Source: Pedobacter rhodius (GTDB taxonomy: Bacteria > Bacteroidota > Bacteroidia > Sphingobacteriales > Sphingobacteriaceae). Taken from it: a stretch of 64,000 nt of DNA. The stretch covers positions 620,001 to 684,000 of the forward strand of contig NZ_JAPWGL010000001.1 of NCBI RefSeq assembly GCF_027213645.1, written 5' to 3'. Positions within the stretch are counted from its first letter, which is position 1; every line of letters begins with the position of its first letter. Positions 1-7,462 of the stretch are shown here, one piece after another. The notes under the pieces are model-generated. The model had not been told where the DNA came from. It searched no databases and was given only the letters and a program-made list of their open reading frames with translations. A program made the translations under genes and the position numbers.

Positions 1-199
1 GAAAAGCAATGGAATCGGCCTCTAAGCCGCCAGTAGCCACCTGGTAGAGTAGTGGTTGAAAAGTATGGTAGTTGTGTTTATCCAACATAACTACTTGAAA
101 AGGCTTATTTTTTAATCGTTTTGCTAATTCAATCCCGCCAAATCCACCACCAACGATAACTACTCTCGGGTATTCGCTTTTAGGAAGTTGTAAATCCAT
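1..199 (-). CDS. ndh: Type II NADH dehydrogenase (NDH-2), N-terminal part, cut by the window edge
   Basis: About 66 codons are visible, running off the left edge. The protein opens with a Rossmann FAD-binding motif (VVIVGGGFGGIELAKRL, about residues 13-29), followed by HNYHTFQPLLYQVATGGLEA, which is highly characteristic of single-subunit NADH:quinone oxidoreductases. Family role: transfers electrons from NADH to quinone at the inner membrane face without pumping protons. The ATG at 199-197 is the natural start just before the Rossmann strand. The catalytic and membrane-binding C-terminal part lies outside the window, so completeness cannot be judged. Confidence 0.85.
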   Translation of the reverse strand, partial: MDLQLPKSEYPRVVIVGGGFGGIELAKRLKNKPFQVVMLDKHNYHTFQPLLYQVATGGLEADSIAF

Positions 200-407
200 T
201 TTATATTGGTTTATCTGTTGTTAATGTAACAAAAAGATAGCCAAAAGGTTTAACAATCGAGATTTTGGACACTATTTTACCTGATTGATAATTATATAAC
301 GCCGGTATGACGAAGGTGGTTTTTTACAGCTTTCTAGCACTGCCTTAAATTAATTAAATCTGATAGGAATGGAAACCCTATTTAATTTGCAGTAGCCCTG
401 AACTTTT

Positions 408-471
408 TGTCATGCTGAGGTAAGAAGCATCTGCAAGTGATGGAGCAGATGCTTCTTACCTCAGCATGACA
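408..471. repeat. Perfect 27-bp inverted repeat (REP-like palindrome)
   Basis: Arms 408-434 and 445-471 are exact reverse complements around a 10-base loop. The arms read TGTCATGCTGAGG outward in both directions. No poly-T tract follows on either strand, so it is not a typical intrinsic terminator. Palindromes starting GTCATGCTGAGG are, from memory, a dispersed repeat in Sphingobacteriaceae genomes. Apart from this and the secDF terminator, the 200-645 spacer holds nothing I recognise. Confidence 0.8.
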
Positions 472-585
472 GTACTTAATTAAAAAAGATTGAAATGTAT
501 AGCAGGACTATCAGAACAGAAGAACTACTGTTTTTGCTTTCCAAAAACAAAAATAGAGTCCTTTGGCCTTAGTTATAAAAAGGAT

Positions 586-622
586 ATAAAAAAACGCCCT
601 CCCGATTTATCGGGAGGGCGTT
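586..622 (-). terminator. Rho-independent terminator of secDF
   Basis: A 14-bp perfect stem (593-606 with 609-622, GC-rich core GCCCTCCCG) is followed on the minus strand by a run of seven T. It lies just past the secDF stop codon on the strand of that gene. Confidence 0.85.
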
Positions 623-645
623 CAATATTTAAGAATCTGAATTCT

Positions 646-3624
646 CTACTTTTTCTTCTCAGCAGAGCTACCCAAATCGATTACGATAGGCGTAGAGATA
701 CATAATGAAGAGTACGTACCGATGATACGACCGATTAACAAGGCGAAAATAAATCCGCGGATGCTGTCGCCACCAAAGATAAAGATGACCAATAACACGA
801 AGAATACCGTTAACGAAGTCAAAATGGTACGACTTAATGTACTGTTCAATGCGAAGTTAATTAAGTTGTTACGCTCTTCGCCATGTAAATCATCTTTACC
901 GGCTTCTTTCAGTTTCTCACGGATACGGTCGAATACAACAACAGTTTCAGTCATGGTATAACCCATTACCGTTAAAATCGCTGCAATGAAATCCTGGCCA
1001 ATTTCTAATGAGAAAGGCATTACACCATCTAAAATGGTGTAGAAAGACAATACCATTAGAACATCATGGAATAATGCGATAACCGCACCTAAACCATACT
1101 GCCATTTTTTGAATCGGATAACGATGTAGATAAACATGAATAAACATGAAATCAATACGGCGTAAAAAGCACCATTTACGATATCACTGGCGATAATCGG
1201 TGTTACTTTCTGCGAGCTCACAATTTCATATTTAGAACCTGCTAAACCTTTGTTTAAAGCATCTTCAACAACTTTGTCCGTTTTAGGATCCTGATCTTCA
1301 ATGTGGAAAGTAGTTGTAATTTTTACCTGGCTGTCTTCGCCCGCAGTTTTAACCTCTGGTGTTTCGTTACCAAAAACAGGGTTTAACTTTGTTTTTAAAT
1401 CTTCAGTATTAACAGCTTTATCAAAGTGAACCAAATAAGTTCTGCCACCTTTAAAATCGACACCTAAGTTTAAACCACCGTTTTTGAAATACATACCAAT
1501 ACCAGCAATAATAATTATTGAAGAGATGATGTAATAAATTTTACGGCGACCAACAAAGTTGAATGCTAAGTTTTTAAATGCATTACGGGTAAAGTTATTA
1601 TCGAAACTAACGTCAACCTTACGGTTTAACAATGAATCGAAAACGACTCTTGAAATTGCAACAGCAGCAAATAATGATGAAAGAATACCAATACACAATG
1701 TTGTTGCGAAACCTTGAACCGGGCCGCTACCAAAAACATAAAGGATAGCACCTAAGATGAATAAGGTAACGTTTGAGTCAATAATCGATGGCATTGCATG
1801 TTTAAAACCTTCTTTAATCGCAGCTGCGGTGTTTCTACCATGCGCAAGTTCTTCACGTACACGTTCGAAAATCAGGATGTTCGCATCAACCGATAAACCG
1901 ATGGTTAAAACGATACCCGCAATACCAGGCAATGTTAATACAGCACCTAACGATACCAGGATACCGATGATGAAGAATAAGTTTAATAATAAAGCGAAGT
2001 TAGCAACCCAACCGGCACGGTGATAATACAATGCCATGAAGATTAAGATTACAATAAATGCAATTACAAAAGAAATTAAACCATCGTGAATGGCTTGTGC
2101 ACCTAAGGTAGGACCAACAACGAAGCTACCCGCAATACGAGCCGGAGCAGGTAATTTTCCGGCCTTTAAAATGTTCGATAAATCTTTAGTATCTTCTTGT
2201 GTAAAGTTTCCTGAGATAGAAGAAACACCATTTGGAATTTCGTTCTGAACCGTAGGCGCAGAATAAACCTGGTTATCTAATACGATAGCGATAGATTTTT
2301 TATTTTGAGGATCCGCAGAAGCTTCAGCAGTAATTTTTTTCCACTTCGCAGCACCTTCGCTGGTCATGTACATGGTTACTTCCGGTTTACCTTTCTGGTC
2401 AAAGTCGTTACGGGAATCACTAACAGCCTCACCACCTAAATCCGGTTTACCATCAGCGCTTGTAACTTTAATCGCATATAGTTCGAAAACTTTAGAGCCA
2501 TCCATTGGTTTAACGCTCCACATAAACTTCATGGTAGAAGGAATGGCAGCAGCAACCTCAGGCATTCTGAAATATGAATTTACCTTTGCAGTGTCTTTTT
2601 GAGCAACCCAACCAACAATCGGTCCCGGACGTAAGGCCGGCTGACCATTTTCGCCCTGGTAAGTAGGAATACTTAAAACTGAAAATAAAGGATTAGATTT
2701 TGCAAGCTCAGCTTTAGCCGCAGTCGAATCTTTTTTACCTAAACCTGCGAGTTTTCCACCTTTGGTCGTATCAGTAGCAGCTTTCTCTAAGCCAGCCAAT
2801 TTACCACCCTTAGCAGGCGCAGCAGTTGTATCTTTAGCAGCAGGAGCAGTTTCTTTTAATGTAGAAGCTAAGGTTTTGTTGATGTTTTCAAGTAAAGAAA
2901 CAACTTCCTGTACCTGATAAACTTGCCAGAACTGTAATTCTGCCGAACCTTGTAGTAATTTATAAACACGCTCTTTATCCTGAATACCCGGCATCTCAAT
3001 TAAGATACGGTTACTACCAGGTTGTTTTTGCATGTTCGGACTCACCACACCAAAACCATCAATACGAGAACGTAAAATTGTAAATGAACGGTCGATTGCG
3101 CTTTCAGCTTCTTTTGATAAAAAAGCCTGAACTTCACTGTTCGTTGCATTTGGTTTTAATTGCGATGCGTTATCCTGATTAGAGAAATAATCTGCAAGTT
3201 TTACACCAGGACTTAATTTTTCGAATTCATCAACAAATAATTTGATGTAATCTTTGCCGCCGGCGTTTAGTTGGGTTTGTGCATTTTGCAATGCTTTGTT
3301 AAAATTAGCATCATTTGTATTATCTGCTAACGATTTAACCAATTCCGATAACGATATTTCCATCGTTACGTTAATACCGCCCTTTAAGTCAAGACCTAAA
3401 TTGATTTCTTTTGATTTAACCGACTGGTAAGTAAAGCCCAAAACCGGGTAAACTTTTTCGGTACTCATCGAATCTAAATAAGCCTTCTCTTTAGCTAAAT
3501 CACCTTTCGCATAGTTTTTTGCGTCTTTTTCCACTTTGGATGCGACCAAAGTAAAAGAAAGTGCATACGCACAAACGATAGCCAATACTATCGCTATAAA
3601 CTTAATAAAACCTTTTCCTTGCAT
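646..3624 (-). CDS. secDF: Fused protein translocase SecDF
   Basis: SecDF uses the proton gradient to pull secreted proteins through SecYEG on the periplasmic side. At 992 aa it joins SecD and SecF in one chain, as is usual in Bacteroidota. Visible: an N-terminal membrane helix (7-29), the SecD motif GLDLKGG (77-83), SILRSRIDGFGV-type P1 region (about 180-193), then five C-terminal SecD helices, and the SecF motif NLGVDFKGG with a second block of helices. A low-complexity Ala/Lys/Thr insert at about 255-310 carries two KGGKLAGL copies (272-279 and 288-295). It is monocistronic, with its own terminator downstream. Confidence 0.95.
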   Translation of the reverse strand: MQGKGFIKFIAIVLAIVCAYALSFTLVASKVEKDAKNYAKGDLAKEKAYLDSMSTEKVYPVLGFTYQSVKSKEINLGLDLKGGINVTMEISLSELVKSLADNTNDANFNKALQNAQTQLNAGGKDYIKLFVDEFEKLSPGVKLADYFSNQDNASQLKPNATNSEVQAFLSKEAESAIDRSFTILRSRIDGFGVVSPNMQKQPGSNRILIEMPGIQDKERVYKLLQGSAELQFWQVYQVQEVVSLLENINKTLASTLKETAPAAKDTTAAPAKGGKLAGLEKAATDTTKGGKLAGLGKKDSTAAKAELAKSNPLFSVLSIPTYQGENGQPALRPGPIVGWVAQKDTAKVNSYFRMPEVAAAIPSTMKFMWSVKPMDGSKVFELYAIKVTSADGKPDLGGEAVSDSRNDFDQKGKPEVTMYMTSEGAAKWKKITAEASADPQNKKSIAIVLDNQVYSAPTVQNEIPNGVSSISGNFTQEDTKDLSNILKAGKLPAPARIAGSFVVGPTLGAQAIHDGLISFVIAFIVILIFMALYYHRAGWVANFALLLNLFFIIGILVSLGAVLTLPGIAGIVLTIGLSVDANILIFERVREELAHGRNTAAAIKEGFKHAMPSIIDSNVTLFILGAILYVFGSGPVQGFATTLCIGILSSLFAAVAISRVVFDSLLNRKVDVSFDNNFTRNAFKNLAFNFVGRRKIYYIISSIIIIAGIGMYFKNGGLNLGVDFKGGRTYLVHFDKAVNTEDLKTKLNPVFGNETPEVKTAGEDSQVKITTTFHIEDQDPKTDKVVEDALNKGLAGSKYEIVSSQKVTPIIASDIVNGAFYAVLISCLFMFIYIVIRFKKWQYGLGAVIALFHDVLMVLSFYTILDGVMPFSLEIGQDFIAAILTVMGYTMTETVVVFDRIREKLKEAGKDDLHGEERNNLINFALNSTLSRTILTSLTVFFVLLVIFIFGGDSIRGFIFALLIGRIIGTYSSLCISTPIVIDLGSSAEKKK

Positions 3625-3955
3625 TGTTTGTTTAAAATAATTTGTCTTTCGCTGTTTTTTAACAAGTCGGCAAATCTAATTAAATTTTTAAATTATAGAA
3701 CCCCTTAATTGATAATTTATTAAGATTAATTTTTAACACAAAGAAATCTGAGTTTTTTAATGATAAACCGCAAAGTGCGCAAAGAAAAAAGGCGCAAAGC
3801 ACACGAAGCGTATTTTGCGACAAAATGCAAATGGAGCACTAGTACAACTGGAAATAAATCGGACTATAATTTAATTAGACAGTTACGCTAGCAATAGAAA
3901 GGCTTTTAAATTTTGGCATACTTTGCGAAAAGCTTAGTAATCTTTTCGGTTAAAA
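3625..3955. other. Intergenic spacer with GCAAAG/CACAAAG-type repeats
   Basis: A gene-free spacer between secDF and folA. Positions about 3735-3810 carry irregular copies of the words CGCAAAG and CACAAAG (for example ACCGCAAAGTGCGCAAAG). These belong to the same family as the larger cluster at 27.7-28.4 kb. No open frame or hairpin terminator for folA is evident. Confidence 0.5.
3671..3678 (-). promoter_or_regulatory. Candidate -7 element for secDF
   Basis: The minus strand reads TAGATTTG, a full match to the Bacteroidota -7 consensus TAnnTTTG, 46 bases before the secDF ATG. No convincing TTTG is seen at -33, so this is a half-supported call. Confidence 0.35.
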
Positions 3956-4474
3956 CTAAGGGTTTTTTCGTTTAAGTACCTCAAAAGTATAATCGTATTT
4001 ATTCTTCTCATCAGCTTGATGAGGTTCAATACTTACAGTTTCCCATTCATTTCTATCGATTTCAGGGAAGAAAGTATCTGCTTCGAAAGTATGATGAATA
4101 GTAGTTAAATAAAGCGTATCTGTTTTTGGTAAAGCCTGGCGATAAATTTCTGCCCCGCCTACAATAAAAATTGGCTTTTCTTCATTTTGCTTAATCTTCA
4201 AAGCCTCATCTAGGCTATTCACTACTTCAACACCTTCAATCTTTAAAGTTGAATCTCTGGTAATCACGATGTTTCTGCGATTCGGTAATGGTCTGCCAAC
4301 GGAATCAAAGGTTTTGCGACCCATCACAACAGTATGTCCCGAAGTAGTTTGTTTAAAAAACTTCAAATCAGCAGGCATATGCCATAAAAGCTGGTTGTTT
4401 TTGCCGATAGCGAAATTTTCGCCTACTGCAACGGCTATGGAAAGCGGTTTTGGTTCATTAGTCATTAGTTTCAT
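3956..4474 (-). CDS. folA: Dihydrofolate reductase
   Basis: Reduces dihydrofolate to tetrahydrofolate with NADPH, regenerating the cofactor consumed by ThyA just upstream. The family signature is clear: IAVAVGENFAIGKNNQLLWH near the N-terminus, MPADLKFFKQTT, VVMGRKTFDSVGRPLPNRRN and IFIVGGAEIYRQAL. Length (172 aa) is normal. Two in-frame starts exist, ATG 4474 and ATG 4465; both lie inside the ATGAAC-word repeat array, so the first three residues may be repeat-derived. It ends a minus-strand run thyA - four-helix gene - folA, likely one transcript. Confidence 0.93.
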   Translation of the reverse strand: MKLMTNEPKPLSIAVAVGENFAIGKNNQLLWHMPADLKFFKQTTSGHTVVMGRKTFDSVGRPLPNRRNIVITRDSTLKIEGVEVVNSLDEALKIKQNEEKPIFIVGGAEIYRQALPKTDTLYLTTIHHTFEADTFFPEIDRNEWETVSIEPHQADEKNKYDYTFEVLKRKNP

Positions 4475-4485
4475 TAGTTCATTGG
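4461..4485. repeat. Left arm of inverted repeat around the four-helix-bundle gene
   Basis: The minus strand reads as consecutive ATGAAC-like words; six lie between about 4452 and 4500. This 25-base stretch is the reverse complement of 4956-4980 with two mismatches (23/25). It overlaps the folA start codons, and the outermost word supplies the TGA stop of the four-helix gene. Confidence 0.8.
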
Positions 4486-4495
4486 GTTCATCCGT

Positions 4496-4876
4496 TCATG
4501 ATTTTGTGCAATAATAGCCCTTTCCAATATATTTTAAATAATCATTAAGCTTAATGTGTATTGTTTCTAGCTTGTTGAAAAGTTGGGCGTAAATTTCTTC
4601 GCTAACCAAACCTCTATGCCGCATTTTCCTCAAAAAAGACTTAGTCTCCAAAATTGAACCTCTGCTATAGTAACAGAAATTTTTATTTTCCTTAAAATGA
4701 AAACGTCTGTAACCCTCTGCTATGTTGGCACTAATTGAATCTGCAGCTCTGCAAATTTGTTTACCTACAGTATCTTTAGCAAAGAAATCCCATTTTGTAG
4801 TAATATCCCATATTTCATTTGATAAATCTTCAGCAAGCATATAAACTTCTAAATCTTCAATGCGATTATAACTCAT
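4496..4876 (-). CDS. Four-helix-bundle protein (23S rRNA-IVP / Avd-like family)
   Basis: Matches the small four-helix-bundle family first known from 23S rRNA intervening sequences. That family is related in fold to the Avd accessory protein of diversity-generating retroelements. Diagnostic features are the opening RIEDLEVYMLAEDLSNEIW, the core QICRAADSISANIAEGYRR and the third-helix SRGSILETKSFL. No 23S rRNA or reverse transcriptase is present, so this is a free-standing member of unknown role; nucleic-acid binding is known for relatives. It sits between thyA and folA, bracketed by a 25-bp inverted repeat, as if inserted into that operon. Family assignment is firm, function is not. Confidence 0.88.
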   Translation of the reverse strand: MSYNRIEDLEVYMLAEDLSNEIWDITTKWDFFAKDTVGKQICRAADSISANIAEGYRRFHFKENKNFCYYSRGSILETKSFLRKMRHRGLVSEEIYAQLFNKLETIHIKLNDYLKYIGKGYYCTKS

Positions 4877-4955
4877 AATTAGTTTGTTTACATATTAATT
4901 ACAAGGGATGAATTTAGAATAGAGATTTTGCCAATAAACGTTTAGATTAATTATA

Positions 4956-4980
4956 CCAATGAACAAATGAAACTAATGAA
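4956..4980. repeat. Right arm of inverted repeat around the four-helix-bundle gene
   Basis: Three ATGAAC-like words in plus orientation end directly against the thyA stop codon (4981-4983). They match the reverse complement of 4461-4485 at 23 of 25 positions. No target-site duplication is visible outside the arms. Confidence 0.8.
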
Positions 4981-5775
4981 CTACACCGCCACCACACCTT
5001 TAATATGTGGGTGCGCTTCGTAATTTTCCAAAGTAAAATCTTCAAACTTAAAATCGAAAATGCTTTTTACATCAGGATTAATTTTCATTGTGGGCAATGG
5101 TTTTGGCTCACGGCTCAATTGTAAATGTGCCTGCTCTATGTGGTTATTATATAAATGCGCATCGCCTAAAGTATGTACAAAATCGCCGGCGGCTAAGCCG
5201 CAAACCTGTGCAACCATCATCGTTAATAAAGCATAAGATGCAATATTAAAAGGAACACCCAGAAAAATATCAGCACTGCGTTGGTATAATTGGCAGCTTA
5301 ATTTACCATCAGCAACATAAAATTGGAAGAAGGCATGGCAGGGAGGTAAAGCCATATTTTCAATTTCCGCCACGTTCCATGCCGAAACAATAATTCGACG
5401 GGAATCAGGATTATTTTTAATGGTGTTGATGATATTTGTAATCTGGTCGATGTGTTGTCCATCAGGTGTTGGCCAGCTTCTCCACTGCGAACCGTAAACA
5501 GGCCCCAAATTTCCATCTTCATCAGCCCATTCATCCCAAATGCGAACGCCATTATCTTTCAGGTATTTGATATTGGTATCTCCAGTTAAAAACCAGATTA
5601 ATTCGTGTATAATAGATTTTAAATGCAGTTTTTTCGTTGTAACCATCGGAAAGCCCTCCTGCAAGTTAAAACGCATTTGATAACCGAAAACACTGATGGT
5701 TCCAGTTCCTGTCCGGTCGTGTTTTTGTGCGCCGTTATCCAGCACATGCTGCATTAAATCTAAATATTGTTTCAT
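4981..5775 (-). CDS. thyA: Thymidylate synthase
   Basis: Converts dUMP to dTMP using methylene-tetrahydrofolate, releasing dihydrofolate for FolA. At 264 aa it matches the E. coli enzyme in length, and the nucleophilic cysteine is at the same position (C146 in [13 protein letters not shown]). Also visible are [11 protein letters not shown], the RRIIVSAWN phosphate-binding region, and [20 protein letters not shown]. The ATG start is unambiguous. Downstream lie the four-helix gene and folA on the same strand. Confidence 0.96.
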   Translation of the reverse strand: MKQYLDLMQHVLDNGAQKHDRTGTGTISVFGYQMRFNLQEGFPMVTTKKLHLKSIIHELIWFLTGDTNIKYLKDNGVRIWDEWADEDGNLGPVYGSQWRSWPTPDGQHIDQITNIINTIKNNPDSRRIIVSAWNVAEIENMALPPCHAFFQFYVADGKLSCQLYQRSADIFLGVPFNIASYALLTMMVAQVCGLAAGDFVHTLGDAHLYNNHIEQAHLQLSREPKPLPTMKINPDVKSIFDFKFEDFTLENYEAHPHIKGVVAV

Positions 5776-5940
5776 AAACCCAAACCCTGAAAGGGGCTTT
5801 TTTAAATGTAAATTGTAATCAATTACAAATATGTGAAAAATCTTAATCCCGAAATTTTTTAGTTTTCTACATTATCAGATTTTTAAACAAGCCTGACTTT
5901 TGTATGTTTGCGAAGTGTTGTCGCAATAAAAATAAAATCC

Positions 5941-6034
5941 TGATACGCATTACCTGATACCTGATACTCTTAACTTGATACTCACTACTTGATACTTGAT
6001 ACTCACTACTCGATACTTGATACTCACTTGATAC
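5941..6034. repeat. GATAC-word array with a 21-bp tandem repeat upstream of ispE
   Basis: Nine GATAC words lie in one orientation. Two full 21-base units (5975-5995 and 5996-6016, one difference) and a partial third share the pattern TTGATACTCACTACTTGATAC. The same word recurs around the next two genes. Length and spacing are unlike CRISPR. Read in reverse it encodes a meaningless SSEYQV repeat peptide. Confidence 0.85.
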
Positions 6035-6042
6035 TTTAAAGA

Positions 6043-6846
6043 ATGTTATCCTTTCCAAACGCAAAAATAAACCTGGGTTTAAACATTACCGAAAAACGTA
6101 GAGATGGCTATCATAATCTCGAAACCGTTTTTTATCCGGTTAATATTAAAGATTCAGTTGAAATCACGGATGCAGCATTTACTTCGTGCAGAATTCATGG
6201 TATCGATATTCCTGGCGATGCAAACGATAATTTGTGCGTAAAAGCTTTCAATCTCGTTAAACGAGATTTTGATGTTCCCGCACAGCAGATTAATTTATTA
6301 AAAAACATTCCGGTAGGAGCAGGGCTTGGTGGAGGCTCGGCCGATTGTGCTTTCCTCATTAAATTGTTGAATGATAAATTCAGCTTAGGCCTATCCGTAG
6401 CCCATATGGAAGATTATGCTCGTCAGCTCGGTGCAGATTGCGCATTTTTTATCGAAAATAAACCGGTTTATGCTTTTAATAAAGGAGATGAGTTCGAAAA
6501 ATGTGATGTAGATTTGTCAGCCTTGTTTAAAGTTTTGGTAAAACCGCCTGTACATGTCAGCACGGCCGATGCTTATGCCTTAGTAAAACCTCAAAAGCCT
6601 TTGCAATCCTTAAAAGAAATCATACATTTGTCGCCGACAACATGGAAATATAAGGTTATCAACGATTTCGAGTCATCGGTATTCGTGAAGTATCCCCAAA
6701 TTCATCAAATAAAAACCAGTTTATACGATGCAGGCGCAACATTCGCTTTAATGAGTGGCAGCGGTTCGTCGGTTTTTGCAATTTTTAACGAACCTGTTAA
6801 ACTGCCCGAACTGGAAAAAAACAATTTAGTTTACTATAATATTTAA
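6043..6846 (+). CDS. ispE: 4-diphosphocytidyl-2-C-methyl-D-erythritol kinase
   Basis: Phosphorylates CDP-methylerythritol with ATP in the non-mevalonate (MEP) isoprenoid pathway. GHMP-kinase fold: the N-terminal PNAKINLGLNITEKRRDGYH is typical of IspE, and the glycine-rich ATP loop is PVGAGLGGGSADCAFL (90-105). A late MSGSGSSVFAIF matches GHMP motif 3. Length is 267 aa. The ATG follows closely after the GATAC array, leaving only about eight bases of non-repeat leader. Confidence 0.94.
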   Translation: MLSFPNAKINLGLNITEKRRDGYHNLETVFYPVNIKDSVEITDAAFTSCRIHGIDIPGDANDNLCVKAFNLVKRDFDVPAQQINLLKNIPVGAGLGGGSADCAFLIKLLNDKFSLGLSVAHMEDYARQLGADCAFFIENKPVYAFNKGDEFEKCDVDLSALFKVLVKPPVHVSTADAYALVKPQKPLQSLKEIIHLSPTTWKYKVINDFESSVFVKYPQIHQIKTSLYDAGATFALMSGSGSSVFAIFNEPVKLPELEKNNLVYYNI

Positions 6847-6887
6847 AGAGCTGAAAGGTAAAAGCATAAAGACTAAAGCAAATTGTG

Positions 6888-6921
6888 TCTTGATACTTGA
6901 TACTAATATACTTGATACTAT
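6888..6921. repeat. Left arm of TTGATACT inverted repeat around the OsmC gene
   Basis: Three TTGATACT words in plus orientation, ending four bases before the OsmC ATG. The reverse complement of 7334-7366 matches about 30 of 33 positions with a one-base gap. Confidence 0.8.
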
Positions 6922-6924
6922 AAA

Positions 6925-7347
6925 ATGAATATAAATCTCATCCGCAAAAGCGGAAAGTTTAATTTCGAGGCAGAAAATGAGAATGGTTTTACTGTCGAAT
7001 TAGATGCAAAAGCTGCTATTGGGGGCGAAGGCAAAGGTTTCAGGCCGATGGAAATGCTTTTGGTTGGGCTGGGCGGATGCAGTGGAATCGACATGGTAAA
7101 TGTGTTAACCAAACAAAAGGAACCGCTTGATGATATCAAAATCGCGATTAATGCCACCCGTAAAGAAGAAGAGATGCCGCCGATTTTCGATGAAATTGAT
7201 ATTCACTTCGATTTATATGGTAACTTGAGCGCCGCAAAGGTTGAACGTGCTTTATCTATGACTTTCGATAAATATTGCTCCGTATCGAACATCTTAGGCC
7301 GCTCTGCGAAAATTAATTTTACTTACAAAATACATAGTATCAAGTAG
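6925..7347 (+). CDS. OsmC family protein
   Basis: OsmC/Ohr-family proteins are small thiol peroxidases that use two cysteines to detoxify (organic) hydroperoxides. Both expected cysteines are present, in GLGGCSGIDMVNVL (C52) and DKYCSVSNIL (C118). Length (140 aa) is normal. The arrangement with GFRPMEMLLVGLGGC is closer to the general OsmC/YhfA branch than to Ohr. Its last residues (HSIK) and stop codon are encoded by the inverted repeat at 7334-7366, so the tail may have been remodelled by the repeat. Confidence 0.88.
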   Translation: MNINLIRKSGKFNFEAENENGFTVELDAKAAIGGEGKGFRPMEMLLVGLGGCSGIDMVNVLTKQKEPLDDIKIAINATRKEEEMPPIFDEIDIHFDLYGNLSAAKVERALSMTFDKYCSVSNILGRSAKINFTYKIHSIK

Positions 7348-7366
7348 TAAGTATCAAGTATCAAGA
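7334..7366. repeat. Right arm of TTGATACT inverted repeat around the OsmC gene
   Basis: AGTATCAAG words, the reverse complement of the left arm, overlap the last four codons and the TAG stop of the OsmC gene. Confidence 0.8.
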
Positions 7367-7403
7367 GCGAAATTGCATATATTCATTTTTACTTTTGATA
7401 GGG

Positions 7404-7455
7404 ACTTGATACCTGATACTAAAATCTTGATACTTGATACTCAAATCTTGATACT
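7404..7455. repeat. Second TTGATACT array upstream of metZ
   Basis: Five GATAC words in plus orientation end eight bases before the likely metZ ATG. An in-frame upward extension of metZ through this array would add a repeat-coded peptide (DTKILILDTQILIL), which is why the later start is preferred. Confidence 0.75.
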
Positions 7456-7462
7456 AAAAAAA

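Noticed and set aside
4461..4980. Classical MITE or IS with target-site duplication
   Set aside because: No flanking direct duplication and no transposase; arms are word arrays rather than a defined terminal repeat.
5941..6034. CRISPR-like array
   Set aside because: Units are 21 bases with no unique spacers and are built of a five-base word; no cas genes are present.
5867..6064. 65-codon minus-strand frame encoding SSEYQV repeats
   Set aside because: It is the reverse reading of the GATAC array and the ispE leader; the repeat peptide simply mirrors the DNA repeat.
7373..7462. N-terminal extension of the MetZ protein
   Set aside because: The added 30 residues are encoded by the TTGATACT array and do not resemble the family.
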